Assembly: GCA_040756995.1 (NCBI GenBank)
Contig: JBFLYK010000006.1
Span: 124,001 to 188,000 of the forward strand
From: BP-133 sp040756995
GTDB taxonomy: Bacteria > Actinomycetota > Acidimicrobiia > IMCC26256 > BP-133
Direction: 5' to 3'
DNA: 64,000 nt
In this document: in pieces, positions 47,681-57,106 of the stretch
Layout of the letters: every line of letters begins with the position of its first letter
How positions within the stretch are numbered: position 1 is the first letter of the stretch
Program-made: the position numbers and the translations under genes
Notes under the pieces: generated by a model
The model's database searches: none
What the model was told of the DNA's origin: nothing
What the model saw: only the letters and a program-made list of their open reading frames with translations

Positions 47681-49576
47681 TCAGGCGACGTCGGCGGCGG
47701 GGGCGGCGAACTGGGCCTGGTAGAGGCGGGCGTAGGGGCCGTGGGCGGCCAGCAGCTCAGCATGGCTGCCCTGCTCGACGATGCGGCCGTTCTCCATCAC
47801 GAGGATCACGTCGGCGTCGCGGATGGTCGAGAGGCGGTGGGCGATCACGAAGCTCGTCCGGGAGGACCGCAGCGCCGCCATCGCTTCCTGGATCAGGACC
47901 TCGGTCCTCGTGTCGACCGAACTCGTCGCCTCGTCGAGGATCAGGATCGCCGGGTCGGCCAGGAAGGCCCGGGCGATCGTCAGCAGCTGCTTCTCGCCGG
48001 CCGAGATCGACCCGTCCTCGTCGCTGACCACCGTGTCGTACCCGTCGGGCAGGGAGTGCACGAACCGGTCGACGAACGTCGCCTCCGCCGCCGCCCGGAT
48101 CTGCTCCTCGGTGGCCAGCGGGTTGCCGTAGGCGATGTTGTCCCGGATCGTGCCGCCGAAGAGCCAGGTGTCCTGGAGCACCATGCCGATCTTCGAGCGC
48201 AGCTCGCCCCGCGACAGCGTGGCGATGTCGACTCCGTCCAACAGGATCCGGCCGGAGTTGAGTTCATAGAACCGCATGATGAGGTTCACCAGCGTGGTCT
48301 TGCCGGCACCGGTCGGCCCGACGATGGCCACCGTCTGGCCGGGCTGGGCCATGAACGACAGGTTCTCGATCAGCGGCCGGTCGGGGTCGTAGGAGAACGA
48401 CACCCGCTCGAACTCGATGCAGCCGGCCGGCGTGTCGGGCAGCATCGCCTCGTCCGGGTCCTCCGACTGCTCCTCGGCGTCGAGGAAGTCGAAGATCCGC
48501 TCGGCCGACGCCACGCCCGACTGGAACACCGTCACCATCGACGCCATGTGGGTCAGCGGCTGGGAGAACTGCCGCGAGTACTGGATGAAGGCCTGCACCG
48601 CACCCAGCGTCAGCGCCTCCGACGCCACCTGCAGCCCTCCGACCACGGCGATGGCGACGAAGCCCAGGTTCCCGATCAGCATCATCGCCGGCATGATCGA
48701 GCCGGAGATGAAGGTGGCGCCGAAACTGGCGTCGTAGAGAGCGTCGTTGGTCTCCCGGAAGCGGGTCTCCACGTCGGACTGGCGACCGAAGGCCTTCACG
48801 ATGTTGTGGCCGGTGAACGACTCCTCGACCAGCGCGTTGAGCCGGCCGGTCTCCCGCCACTGGGCCACGAACTTGACCCGGGACCGCTTCGTGATGGCCT
48901 TCATCGACCAGATCGACAGCGGGATCGTGACCACGGCCACCAGCGCCAGGAGCCACGAGACGACGAACATCATCACCAGCGTGCCGACCAGCGTCAGGGC
49001 CGAGGTCAGCATCTGGGTCAGGGTCTGCTGCATGCCCTGGGCCAGGTTGTCCATGTCGTTGGTGACCCGGCTCAGCAGGTCGCCCCGGGGCTGGCTGTCC
49101 ACATACTTCAACGGCAGCCGGTTGAGCTTGGCCTCGACCTGTTCCCGCAGGCGGTACATCGTCCGCTGCACGATGCCGGCCAGGACGTAGGCCTGCAGAT
49201 AGCCGAAGGCGGCGGCGGCGACGTACAGCCCGAGCACGAACCACAGCACCCGGTGCAGCGACGCGAAGTCGATGGCCGGCTGGCCGCCGCGCCGGAGGCC
49301 CTCGAAGATCACGTCGGTGGCCCGGCCCAGGACCTTGGGGCCGATCACGTACAGCACGATGCTGGCCAGGGCGAAGGCGAACACGGCGACGAGGCCGAGG
49401 CGTTCGCGCCGCAGCATGGCCAGCAGCCGCTCGACGATCTGGCGGAAGTTGGCCGTCTTCTCGGCCGGCATGCCGAAGGCGCCGAAGCGGCCGACCCCCG
49501 ACCCCAGGCGCTGCTGGGGGAGAGGCGGGGCCTTCTGGCCCCCGGGCGCGGCAGGCGGTGCGGTCCTGGTGTCCAT
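47681..49576 (-). CDS. ABC exporter half-transporter B (catalytically intact site)
   Basis: This 631-residue protein has a six-helix exporter membrane domain (about 60-350) and an ATPase domain: Walker A GPTGAGKTT, an atypical signature ISAGEKQLLTIARAF, Walker B ILILDEATSSVD and H-loop AHRLS. It starts at ATG 49574-49576, overlapping the upstream half-transporter stop. Together they form a heterodimeric MdlAB/BmrCD-like exporter of drugs, lipids or peptides. Confidence 0.92.
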   Translation of the reverse strand: MDTRTAPPAAPGGQKAPPLPQQRLGSGVGRFGAFGMPAEKTANFRQIVERLLAMLRRERLGLVAVFAFALASIVLYVIGPKVLGRATDVIFEGLRRGGQPAIDFASLHRVLWFVLGLYVAAAAFGYLQAYVLAGIVQRTMYRLREQVEAKLNRLPLKYVDSQPRGDLLSRVTNDMDNLAQGMQQTLTQMLTSALTLVGTLVMMFVVSWLLALVAVVTIPLSIWSMKAITKRSRVKFVAQWRETGRLNALVEESFTGHNIVKAFGRQSDVETRFRETNDALYDASFGATFISGSIMPAMMLIGNLGFVAIAVVGGLQVASEALTLGAVQAFIQYSRQFSQPLTHMASMVTVFQSGVASAERIFDFLDAEEQSEDPDEAMLPDTPAGCIEFERVSFSYDPDRPLIENLSFMAQPGQTVAIVGPTGAGKTTLVNLIMRFYELNSGRILLDGVDIATLSRGELRSKIGMVLQDTWLFGGTIRDNIAYGNPLATEEQIRAAAEATFVDRFVHSLPDGYDTVVSDEDGSISAGEKQLLTIARAFLADPAILILDEATSSVDTRTEVLIQEAMAALRSSRTSFVIAHRLSTIRDADVILVMENGRIVEQGSHAELLAAHGPYARLYQAQFAAPAADVA

Positions 49577-51306
49577 CAGGCCGCCTCCTCCTGGCGCTGC
49601 GATTCGACGATCTCCCGGTAGGTCCGACACGTCCGCCACAGCTCGTCGTGGGTGCCGACGCCGAGGACGGCGCCGTCCTCCAGCACCACGATCTGGTCGG
49701 CGTGGCGGATGGTCGACACCCGCTGGGCGACCACGATCACCGCCGCCTCCCGGGTGTAGGGCGCCAGGGCGGCCCGCAGCCGGGCGTCGGTCGCCACGTC
49801 GAGGGCCGAGAACGAGTCGTCGAAGAGGTACACGTCGGGCCGGCGGACCAGCGCCCGGGCGATGGCCAGGCGCTGGCGCTGCCCGCCGCTCACGTTGGTG
49901 CCGCCCTGCTCGATGGCGGCGTCGAGCCCGCCGGGCATGGCGGCCACGAAGTCCGCCGCCTGGGCGACGTGCAGCGCCGTCCACAGCTCCTCGTCGGTGG
50001 CGTCGGGCTTGCCGTACAACAGATTCGACCGCACCGTCCCCGAGAACAGGTACGGCTTCTGGGGGATGAGCCCGATCCGGTTCCACAGCACGTCGGGGTC
50101 GATCGTGCGGACGTCGGCGCCGCCGAGCCGCACGCCGCCCTCGTCCACATCGAAGAGGCGGGCGGCCAGGTTGACCAGCGTCGTCTTCCCGGCACCGGTC
50201 GAGCCGATGATCGCCGTGGTCGTCCCCGCCGGCACACGGAACGACACGTCCGACAGCACCGGCGCCTCGGCCCCGGGGTAGCGGAAGGTCACGTGGCTGA
50301 ACTCCACGGAGCCGAGCGAGTCGGGGCCCTCGACCGGCGAGACCGGGGCCCACACCGAGGTGTCGGTGTTGAGCACCTCCTGGATGCGGTCGGCGCACAC
50401 CGCCGCCCGGGGGGCCATGGAGGCCACGAAGGTGGCCATCATCACCGACATCAGGATCAGTACGAAGTAGCTGAGGAAGGCGATCAGCGCCCCGATCGAC
50501 AGGCTGCCGTCGGCGATCCGGTCGCCGCCGAACCAGGTGACGGCCACGCTGGAGCCGTTGATGACCAGCATCACGATCGGGAACATCAAACCCATCAGCC
50601 GCCCGGCCTGGAGCGACGTGGTCGTCAGCTCGGCGTTGGCGCCCTGGAAACGGTGCGACTCCTCCCGCTCGCGGACGAAGGCCCGCACCACCCGGATGCC
50701 GGTGATCTGCTCCCGGAGCACCCGGTTGATGCCGTCGATCCGCTCCTGCATGACCCGGAACATCGGGACCATGCGGAACACCACGCTGCCCATGGCCAGG
50801 ATGAGGACGGGCATGCTGACGGCCAGCAGCCAGGCCAGCCCGCCGTCCTGGCGGATGGCCATGACCACGCCGCCGATGACCGTGACCGGCGCGGCCAGGG
50901 CGAGGTTGGCGGCCATGACGACCAGCATCTGGACCTGTTGGACGTCGTTGGTGATCCGGGTGATGAGCGACGGCGCCCCGAAACGGTTCATCTCCCGGGC
51001 CGAGAAGCCGGTGACCCGGTGGAAGAGGCTGTCGCGCACGTCCCGGCCGAAGCCCATGGCCACCCGGGAGCCGAGGTAGACGGCCAGGACGGTGAAGATC
51101 AGCTGGACGGCGGTGACGGCCAGCATGAAGCCGCCCATCCGCCAGATGTAGCCCGTGTTGCCCCGCATGACGCCCCGGTCGATGACGTCGGCGTTGAGGT
51201 ACGGGAGGTACAGGCCGGCCAGCGCCTGGACCGCCTGCAGGCCGACGAGCCCGAGCAGCAGCCGGCGGTACGGCCTGAGGTACGTCCTGAGCAGTCTGAC
51301 CAGCAC
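49576..51306 (-). CDS. ABC exporter half-transporter A (degenerate Walker B)
   Basis: From GTG 51304-51306 (VLVRLLRTYLRPYRRLLLG, after GGGAGAAG) the protein has 576 residues. The membrane domain covers about 15-310; Walker A is GSTGAGKTT and the signature VSGGQRQRLAIARAL is canonical. Walker B is VYLFDDSFSALD, with Asp in place of the catalytic Glu, and the H-loop His is replaced (VVAQRVST). This asymmetry, one intact and one degenerate ATP site, is typical of heterodimeric exporters such as TM287/288. Confidence 0.92.
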   Translation of the reverse strand: MLVRLLRTYLRPYRRLLLGLVGLQAVQALAGLYLPYLNADVIDRGVMRGNTGYIWRMGGFMLAVTAVQLIFTVLAVYLGSRVAMGFGRDVRDSLFHRVTGFSAREMNRFGAPSLITRITNDVQQVQMLVVMAANLALAAPVTVIGGVVMAIRQDGGLAWLLAVSMPVLILAMGSVVFRMVPMFRVMQERIDGINRVLREQITGIRVVRAFVREREESHRFQGANAELTTTSLQAGRLMGLMFPIVMLVINGSSVAVTWFGGDRIADGSLSIGALIAFLSYFVLILMSVMMATFVASMAPRAAVCADRIQEVLNTDTSVWAPVSPVEGPDSLGSVEFSHVTFRYPGAEAPVLSDVSFRVPAGTTTAIIGSTGAGKTTLVNLAARLFDVDEGGVRLGGADVRTIDPDVLWNRIGLIPQKPYLFSGTVRSNLLYGKPDATDEELWTALHVAQAADFVAAMPGGLDAAIEQGGTNVSGGQRQRLAIARALVRRPDVYLFDDSFSALDVATDARLRAALAPYTREAAVIVVAQRVSTIRHADQIVVLEDGAVLGVGTHDELWRTCRTYREIVESQRQEEAA

Positions 51307-51329
51307 GTTCTTCTCCCGAAAGCGGCGTG

Positions 51330-51356
51330 TAGTGCCTCGTTGCACTCAGTGCCACA
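51330..51356. promoter_or_regulatory. Shared efflux-operon motif, copy 1
   Basis: TAGTGCC, three bases, TTGCACTCAGTGCCACA. It lies 24 nt upstream of the exporter start. A close match (TAGTGCC...TTGCACCCAGTGACAC) occurs at 54471-54499 before the lone MacB-like permease. The internal GCACTcAGTGC is itself a palindrome. Confidence 0.5.
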
Positions 51357-51450
51357 TTTTACGGGTGTTCTCGGCACGTCAGCCACAGAAATAAAGGGAT
51401 AGCGTCCGGGGGCATTCAGGCGACCGAAAGCGACCGAGGAGGAACGGCTC

Positions 51451-51762
51451 ATGATCCGGGTCCACGTCCAGTACCCGAGGACCGAGGGCGGCAAGTTCGA
51501 CATGGACTACTACCTCAACAAGCACATGCCCCTGGTGGCCGAGCGCTGCGGCGACGCCCTCAAGAGCTACACCGTCGAGCAGGGCCTCTCCGGTGGGATG
51601 GGCGGGAACCCGCCGGCCAACATCGCCGTCGGCACGCTGGAGTTCGACTCCGTCGACGCCTTCGCCGCCGCCATGGGCCCCCACATGCCCGAGATCATGG
51701 GCGACATCCCGAACTACACCGACATCACCCCCGTCCTCGAGATCGCCGAGGTCAAGAAGTAG
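51451..51762 (+). CDS. EthD-family protein
   Basis: This 103-residue EthD-domain protein reads MIRVHVQYPRTEGGKFDMDYYLNKHMPLVAERCGDALKSYTVEQGLSG... and ends DITPVLEIAEVKK. The YYLNKHMPLV helix is diagnostic. EthD proteins are small dimeric alpha-beta barrels associated with degradation pathways; activity is often unknown. GAGGAGGAACGG is a strong ribosome site. Confidence 0.85.
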   Translation: MIRVHVQYPRTEGGKFDMDYYLNKHMPLVAERCGDALKSYTVEQGLSGGMGGNPPANIAVGTLEFDSVDAFAAAMGPHMPEIMGDIPNYTDITPVLEIAEVKK

Positions 51763-51782
51763 GAGGGAACCGCCGGGCCGGC

Positions 51783-53114
51783 TCAGGCGGCCCGGCGGCT
51801 CCCGGCCAGGCGCTCGAAGATCTGGGCCCATTCGCAGAGCTGGCGGTCGTCGAGGAACTGCTCCTGCACCCGGCGGCGGGCGTCGGCCGCCAGCGACGCC
51901 GCCAGGACCCGGTCCCGCAGCAGCCGGTCGAGGGCGGCGGCGAACTCGGCCGGATCGGAGGGGTCGGACAGCAGCCAGCCCTGCCGGCCGTGGACGATCT
52001 GGTCCTGGATACCGCCCACGGCGCTGGCCAGCACCGGCTTGCGCTTCCACATCGCTTCGGTGACGGTCAGGCCGAAGCCCTCGGCCAGGCTCTTCTGCAC
52101 GACGACCGTGGCCCGGCGCTGGATGGCGTTGACCATCCGGGCGTTCTCCTCCACATCGGCCATGGACAGCGAGACGAGGTGGATGCGGCGCCGCTGCGCC
52201 TCGGGCAGGGCGCGCCACCGCCGGAGGCAGCCCTCGAACACCTGCTGGCCCTCAGGGTCGTCGGCCACCTCGGCCGTGTCCGGCCCGACCAGCGCCAGGT
52301 GGGCGTCGAAGCGGTCGGGTTCGAGCCGGAGAAACCCGTCCATGACGCCGACCGGGTCCTTCAGCGGATCCCAGCGGGAGACCTGGACGACCAGCGGTGC
52401 GCCGGGCGGGACGGGCCCCAGTCCGCAGGCCTCGAGGATGCCTTCGCCGGCGACGGGATCGAGGTCGCCGTTCTTGGCCGAGAGGGGATCGATGGTCGGT
52501 GGCATCACCACGAAGGGGGACGGGAGGGGATGGGGGGCGTACTCCTGGCGGGTGAAGACACACAGGTCGACCGCGCCCAGGTACGGACGGAGAAACGCCC
52601 AGCCCTGGTCGGTGTGTTCGTTGACGGTGTCGGCGCCGATGTGGTTGCGCCACACGACCGCCGCTCCGCAGTCGCGCAACGACCCGGCCAGGCCGACGGT
52701 TTGAGGATCGTTGAGCACCACGATGTCCCCCGGCCGCACCCTCGACCCGAGGGCTTCGGCGTTGGGGGCCATGACCCGTTCGTAGTGGCGGCGGTCGCCG
52801 GGCAGCAACGGGCCGTCACCCGGCATGCCATGAAGCTTGTGGTGGATCCGCTTGGTGATCCGGAAGAACGGCTCGTCGCCTTCGAGCACGAGCCAGGGGG
52901 AGTCGATCCCGGCGCCGCTCGTGTAGCCGAGGATCCGCACCAGCATCTCGGCCACGCCGCCGCCGGTGGCCGTGGAGTTCACCGTCCAGACCGTATGGCC
53001 GCCGAGGGCCTGCCGGGCGGACTCCAGCGCCATGCTGGTCTCGGCGACGCGCCCGGCGCCGATGACCGGCGCCAGCGCCTCGATACGGAGCGGCCGAACC
53101 GGAACGTCTCGCAT
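51783..53114 (-). CDS. GT4 glycosyltransferase, trehalose synthase (TreT)-like
   Basis: From ATG 53112-53114 the protein has 443 residues. A GT-B fold is indicated by VWTVNSTATGGGVAEML, DIVVLNDPQTVGL, VVWRNHIGADTVNEHT, VVQVSRWDPLKDPVGVMDGFL and the donor-site AEGFGLTVTEAMWKRKPVLAS (E-x7-E). These segments match trehalose glycosyltransferring synthases, which make trehalose from NDP-glucose and glucose. The gene is transcribed alone, with 122 nt to the next upstream gene. Confidence 0.83.
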   Translation of the reverse strand: MRDVPVRPLRIEALAPVIGAGRVAETSMALESARQALGGHTVWTVNSTATGGGVAEMLVRILGYTSGAGIDSPWLVLEGDEPFFRITKRIHHKLHGMPGDGPLLPGDRRHYERVMAPNAEALGSRVRPGDIVVLNDPQTVGLAGSLRDCGAAVVWRNHIGADTVNEHTDQGWAFLRPYLGAVDLCVFTRQEYAPHPLPSPFVVMPPTIDPLSAKNGDLDPVAGEGILEACGLGPVPPGAPLVVQVSRWDPLKDPVGVMDGFLRLEPDRFDAHLALVGPDTAEVADDPEGQQVFEGCLRRWRALPEAQRRRIHLVSLSMADVEENARMVNAIQRRATVVVQKSLAEGFGLTVTEAMWKRKPVLASAVGGIQDQIVHGRQGWLLSDPSDPAEFAAALDRLLRDRVLAASLAADARRRVQEQFLDDRQLCEWAQIFERLAGSRRAA

Positions 53115-53236
53115 CGTCCCTCCCTCTGGCGTCGTTGCCTCGGGGTGCGCTTTGGTGCCTTGTTCGCCACCGAGGTGGGCGATCCCTTTCGCACCGTTCG
53201 CGTCAGTCAACCGGAATCCGGCCCGGCGCGGGTGGA

Positions 53237-54460
53237 TCACTCGTAGCGGAGCGCCTCGATGGGGGTGAGGGCGGCGGCCCGGCTGGCGGGGTAGATGCCG
53301 AAGAAGATCCCGATGAGGATCGACACGCCGAAGGACAGGACGACGGCCGACGGCGAGATCACCGGGTTCAGACCGCCGCCCTGGTACTGGCCGGCGCCGA
53401 CGCCGATGGCCACCCCCATGATCCCGCCGAGGCCGGCCAGCAGCATCGCCTCGACCATGAACTGCGACAGGATGTCGCTGCGCTGGGCGCCCAGGGCTTT
53501 GCGGATGCCGATCTCCCGGGTCCGTTCGGTGACCGTCACCAGCATGATGTTCATCACCCCGATCCCGCCGATCAGCAGCGAGATGGCGGCGACCACCGCC
53601 AGGAGGAGCTGGAACTGCTTGGCGGCCGCCTTGCCGGCGGCCAGCAGGCTGGCGGCGCTGAAGACGACGAAGTCGGGTGGCTGGCTGGGGCCGATCCGGT
53701 GGGTCCGGCGGAGGATGGAGGTCACCTGGGCCATCGCTTGCGGCAGCTGGTCGCGGGAGGCGGCCTGGATGGCGATGATGTTGTAGGAGTCGACGTTCCC
53801 GACGATGTTCTCCCGCACCGTCGAGATCGGGGCCACCATCACGTCGTCCTGGTCCTGGAAGCCGTTCGATCCCTTCGGTTCCAGCACCCCGATGATGCGG
53901 AACCGGATGCCGTTGAACTCGACCTGCTGGCCGACCGGGTCGAAGCCCTTGCCGAACAGCTTGTCGATGACCGTCTGGCCGATGACGGCCACCTTGGCCC
54001 GGGAGCGGACGTCCTCCTCGTCGAGCCACCGGCCCTTGACGACCGCCGCGTTGCGGACCTGGGCGAAGACCGGCTCGGCGCCGAGGAAGCTCGAGAGCGA
54101 GTACGTCGTCCCCTGCCAGGTGACCGTGCCCGAGGCGCTGTAGGCCGGGGTCACGGCGGCCAGCGCCGAGCCGCGGACGGGGTCGGACAGCGCCTCGACG
54201 TCGTTCTGGGTGAGCCGGATCCGGCGGGAGCTCGTGCCGCCCCGGTCCTGGCCCCGGGAATTGCGCTCCGGGATGACGTAGATGGCGTTGGTCCCCAGCG
54301 ACTTGATCTGGTCCTGGACCTTGTCGGAGATGCCCTTGCCCACGCCGACCAGCAGGATGACGGCGGCCGTCCCGATGAGGATGCCGAGCATCGTGAGAGC
54401 CGAGCGCATTCGGTTGGCGAGGACGCCGCGCAAAGCGACGCGCACACTGTCCAGAGTCAT
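53237..54460 (-). CDS. MacB-like ABC permease without adjacent ATPase
   Basis: This 407-residue FtsX/MacB permease has a first helix in RSALTMLGILIGTAAVILLVGVG, an extracytoplasmic MacB_PCD domain (about 45-270; IGQTVIDKLFGKGFDPVGQQVEFNGIRFRIIGVL) and three C-terminal helices with VTERTREIGIRKALGAQRSDI. The usual ATPase and adaptor genes are missing on both sides, so it must borrow an ATPase, perhaps that of 10810-11502 (inference). AAGGGCAAAAG precedes the ATG. Confidence 0.88.
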   Translation of the reverse strand: MTLDSVRVALRGVLANRMRSALTMLGILIGTAAVILLVGVGKGISDKVQDQIKSLGTNAIYVIPERNSRGQDRGGTSSRRIRLTQNDVEALSDPVRGSALAAVTPAYSASGTVTWQGTTYSLSSFLGAEPVFAQVRNAAVVKGRWLDEEDVRSRAKVAVIGQTVIDKLFGKGFDPVGQQVEFNGIRFRIIGVLEPKGSNGFQDQDDVMVAPISTVRENIVGNVDSYNIIAIQAASRDQLPQAMAQVTSILRRTHRIGPSQPPDFVVFSAASLLAAGKAAAKQFQLLLAVVAAISLLIGGIGVMNIMLVTVTERTREIGIRKALGAQRSDILSQFMVEAMLLAGLGGIMGVAIGVGAGQYQGGGLNPVISPSAVVLSFGVSILIGIFFGIYPASRAAALTPIEALRYE

Positions 54461-54470
54461 CTTTTGCCCT

Positions 54471-54499
54471 TAGTGCCCGATTTGCACCCAGTGACACTA
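54471..54499. promoter_or_regulatory. Shared efflux-operon motif, copy 2
   Basis: TAGTGCC, five bases, TTGCACCCAGTGACACTA lies 10 nt upstream of the MacB-like permease start. It parallels the motif at 51330-51356, so the two transport units are candidates for one regulator. No regulator gene lies between them. Confidence 0.5.
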
Positions 54500-54567
54500 G
54501 CGCTCTGGCGATGAGTATCAAGGTCGCGGAACGTCGGAGACGTAAAGGCAGATGAGAGGAGCCTGCA

Positions 54568-55044
54568 ATGCCCCGGATCACGCCCTTCCTGTGGTTCGAC
54601 ACCGAGGCCGAGGAAGCCGCCGAGTTCTACTGCTCGATCTTCCCGAACTCCAAGATCACGGCCGTGAGCCACTACACCGAGGCCGGCCCCCGGCCGGCGG
54701 GCATGGTCATGACCGTGTCGTTCGTGCTCGACGGCCAGGAGTACGTCGCCCTCAACGGCGGCCCCGAGTTCAAGTTCAGCGAGGCGATCTCGCTGCTCAT
54801 CAACTGCGCCGACCAGGACGAGGTCGACTACTACTGGGACAAGCTCGGCGACGGCGGTCAGGAGCTCGACTGCGGCTGGGTCAAGGACCGCTACGGGCTC
54901 GCCTGGCAGGTGACCCCCACCGGGATGATGGACATCTTGAGCAGTGACGACCCGGCCCGGGTCCAGCGGGCGATGCAGGCCATGTTCACCATGAAGAAGC
55001 TCGACCTGGCCGTCTTGCAGGCGGCCGCCGACGGCACCGCCTAA
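54568..55044 (+). CDS. PhnB-like VOC-fold protein
   Basis: This 158-residue protein of the PhnB / 3-dmu-9-3-mt-like VOC group reads ITPFLWFDTEAEEAAEFYCSIFPNSKITAVSHYTEAGPRPAGMVMTVSFVLDGQEYVALNGGPEF, then EVDYYWDKLGDGGQELDCGWVKDRYGLAWQVTP. These proteins lack a known enzyme activity. GAGAGGAGCC precedes the ATG. Its stop overlaps the convergent ftsH stop. Confidence 0.86.
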   Translation: MPRITPFLWFDTEAEEAAEFYCSIFPNSKITAVSHYTEAGPRPAGMVMTVSFVLDGQEYVALNGGPEFKFSEAISLLINCADQDEVDYYWDKLGDGGQELDCGWVKDRYGLAWQVTPTGMMDILSSDDPARVQRAMQAMFTMKKLDLAVLQAAADGTA

Positions 55045-57068
55045 ACCGGCCCGGCCCCGTTCGGGCTCGGGGTCGGGCCGGTGCGTTCGATGCCGGCGGC
55101 GCGGTAGGCGTCGTCGGCATCGAGGGTCTCCGACTCCAGCAGCGCCTCGACGAGGGAGTCGAGGTTCGCCCGGTGCTCCGACAGCACCTGCTCGGCGTGC
55201 TTGGCCGCCTCGTCGAGGAGCCGCCGCACCTCGGCGTCGAGCAGTTCCTGGGTCGCCGGCGACGGGCCGTTGGGATCCATGCCGAACGGCAGCTCCTGGC
55301 CGGGCCCGGGGAGGACCGACACCGGCCCGATGGCCGGCGACATGCCCCACCGGCCGACCATCTGGCGGGCGATGCGGGTCGCCTGCTCGAGGTCGCTCTC
55401 CGCTCCGGTCGAGACCTCGCCGTAGATCAGCTGCTCGGCGGCCCGCCCGCCGAGGGCCCCGGCGATGCGGCCCAGCAGGTAGCTGGCCGAGTAGCCGTAG
55501 CGGTCGGCTTCGGGGCTCTGGAACGTCACGCCGAGGGCGTGGCCCCGGGGGATGATCGAGATCTTGCGGACGGGGTCCGCGCCGGGGGTCAGCATGCCGA
55601 GCAGGGCGTGGCCGCCTTCGTGATAGGCGGTACGGCGCCGCTCGTCGGGCGACATCACGACTTTCCGGGCCGTGCCGAGGACGATCTTCTCCAGCGCGTC
55701 GTTGAAGTCGGCCAGCGTCACCTTCTCGTGCTGGCGGCGGGCGGCGAGGATGGCCGCCTCGTTGATGAGGTTCTTCAGTTCGGCGCCCACCATGCCCGGC
55801 GTGGAGGACGCCACCACGTCGAGATCGACGTCCTCGGCCAGCGGCACGTTGCGGACGTGCACCTCGAGGATGGCCCGCCGCCCGGCCTGGTCGGGCGGGC
55901 TGATCACGAGGCGGCGGTCGAAACGGCCGGGCCGCAGCAGCGCCGGGTCGAGGATCTCGGGCCGGTTCGTGGCCCCGAGGACGATGACGCCCTCGGCGCC
56001 GGTGAACCCGTCCATCTCGGTCAGGATCTGGTTGAGGGTCTGCTCCCGCTCGTCGTGACCGCCGATGCTGGTGGAGCCGCCCCGGGCCCGGCCGATGGCG
56101 TCGAGCTCGTCGATGAAGATGATGGCCGGGGCCGCCTGCTTGGCCTGCTCGAAGAGGTCGCGGACCCGGCTGGCGCCCACGCCGACGATCATCTCGATGA
56201 ACTCCGACGCCGAGACGGAGAAGAACGGCACGTTGGCCTCGCCGGCCAGGGCCCGGGCGAGGAGCGTCTTGCCCGTCCCCGGCGGGCCGGAGAGCAGCAC
56301 GCCCTTGGGGACGGCGGCGCCGAGCCGGCGGTACCGGTCCGAGTTCTTGAGGAAGTCGACGATCTCGGCGACCTCGTCCTCCACGTCGTCGATGCCGGCG
56401 ACGTCGGCGAACGTGACCCGTTTGCCGGCCTCGGGGTCGTAGCGCTGCGCCTTGGACTTGCCGATCCCGCCGATGCCGGCGCCGAGGCCGCCGGCCAGGC
56501 GCCGGGACATGAAGAACAGCAGTCCGATGAACAGCAGCGTCGGGCCGAAGCCGATCAGCAACCGCTCGAGGAAGGACGGTCCGGGCGGGGACTTGGCGTT
56601 GACCTGCACGCCTTTGTCGGACAGGAGCTTGAACAGGTCGTCCTCGGCGAAGGTCGGCCGCTGGGTGCTGAACCGGCGGACGGTTTCGCCCTCTTTGCCG
56701 GGCGGATACGTCACTTCGGTCTTGAAGTCGCCCTCGATCGAGTCGTCGATGGACGTGATCTCCGTCACGTTGCCGGCCTCCACCTGAGCCCGGAAGAACG
56801 TGTAGGGGATGTCGGCCCTCGGGTCCTCGCGCAGCAAGATCGCCGAGGCGATCCAGTTCACCAGCAGCAGGATGGCCAGCAGCGTCCAGAACGACGGCCG
56901 GGGACGGCCGCGCGGGTCGGTCATCCGGCCGAGGCGTGACTTCGCCTCCCGGGGGTTTTCGACCCGCCACGGCGGCCGGTCGCCGGCCCCGTCGCCCCGG
57001 CCGTCACCCCGACCGGCGGACCGCTGCTCCGGCCGGACCGGAGCCTTCGGCTCAGATGGCGCAGCCAT
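55041..57068 (-). CDS. ftsH: ATP-dependent zinc metalloprotease FtsH
   Basis: This 675-residue membrane AAA+ protease has a Pro/Arg-rich cytoplasmic leader, two membrane helices (about 60-80 and 169-188), Walker A GPPGTGKT (261-268), Walker B IIFIDELDAIGRARG, second region of homology (ATNRPEILDPALLRPGRFDR) and the zinc motif HEGGH (483-487). It degrades misfolded and regulatory membrane or cytosolic proteins. The periplasmic loop between helices is present, as in standard FtsH. Confidence 0.97.
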   Translation of the reverse strand: MAAPSEPKAPVRPEQRSAGRGDGRGDGAGDRPPWRVENPREAKSRLGRMTDPRGRPRPSFWTLLAILLLVNWIASAILLREDPRADIPYTFFRAQVEAGNVTEITSIDDSIEGDFKTEVTYPPGKEGETVRRFSTQRPTFAEDDLFKLLSDKGVQVNAKSPPGPSFLERLLIGFGPTLLFIGLLFFMSRRLAGGLGAGIGGIGKSKAQRYDPEAGKRVTFADVAGIDDVEDEVAEIVDFLKNSDRYRRLGAAVPKGVLLSGPPGTGKTLLARALAGEANVPFFSVSASEFIEMIVGVGASRVRDLFEQAKQAAPAIIFIDELDAIGRARGGSTSIGGHDEREQTLNQILTEMDGFTGAEGVIVLGATNRPEILDPALLRPGRFDRRLVISPPDQAGRRAILEVHVRNVPLAEDVDLDVVASSTPGMVGAELKNLINEAAILAARRQHEKVTLADFNDALEKIVLGTARKVVMSPDERRRTAYHEGGHALLGMLTPGADPVRKISIIPRGHALGVTFQSPEADRYGYSASYLLGRIAGALGGRAAEQLIYGEVSTGAESDLEQATRIARQMVGRWGMSPAIGPVSVLPGPGQELPFGMDPNGPSPATQELLDAEVRRLLDEAAKHAEQVLSEHRANLDSLVEALLESETLDADDAYRAAGIERTGPTPSPNGAGPV

Positions 57069-57106
57069 GACCGCGACGGTAGCCGCCCGGCGGCGGAGCT
57101 GGACCG

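Noticed and set aside
47681..51355. A 1224-residue reading that appears to fuse both ABC half-transporters
   Set aside because: The first 590 residues are Arg/Gly/Pro-rich shadow of half-transporter A; the true halves overlap by ATGA and are separate genes.
51783..54602. A 939-residue minus-strand protein ending in the glycosyltransferase
   Set aside because: The upstream half is the shadow frame of the MacB-like permease; ATG 53112-53114 gives the normal length for a TreT-like enzyme.
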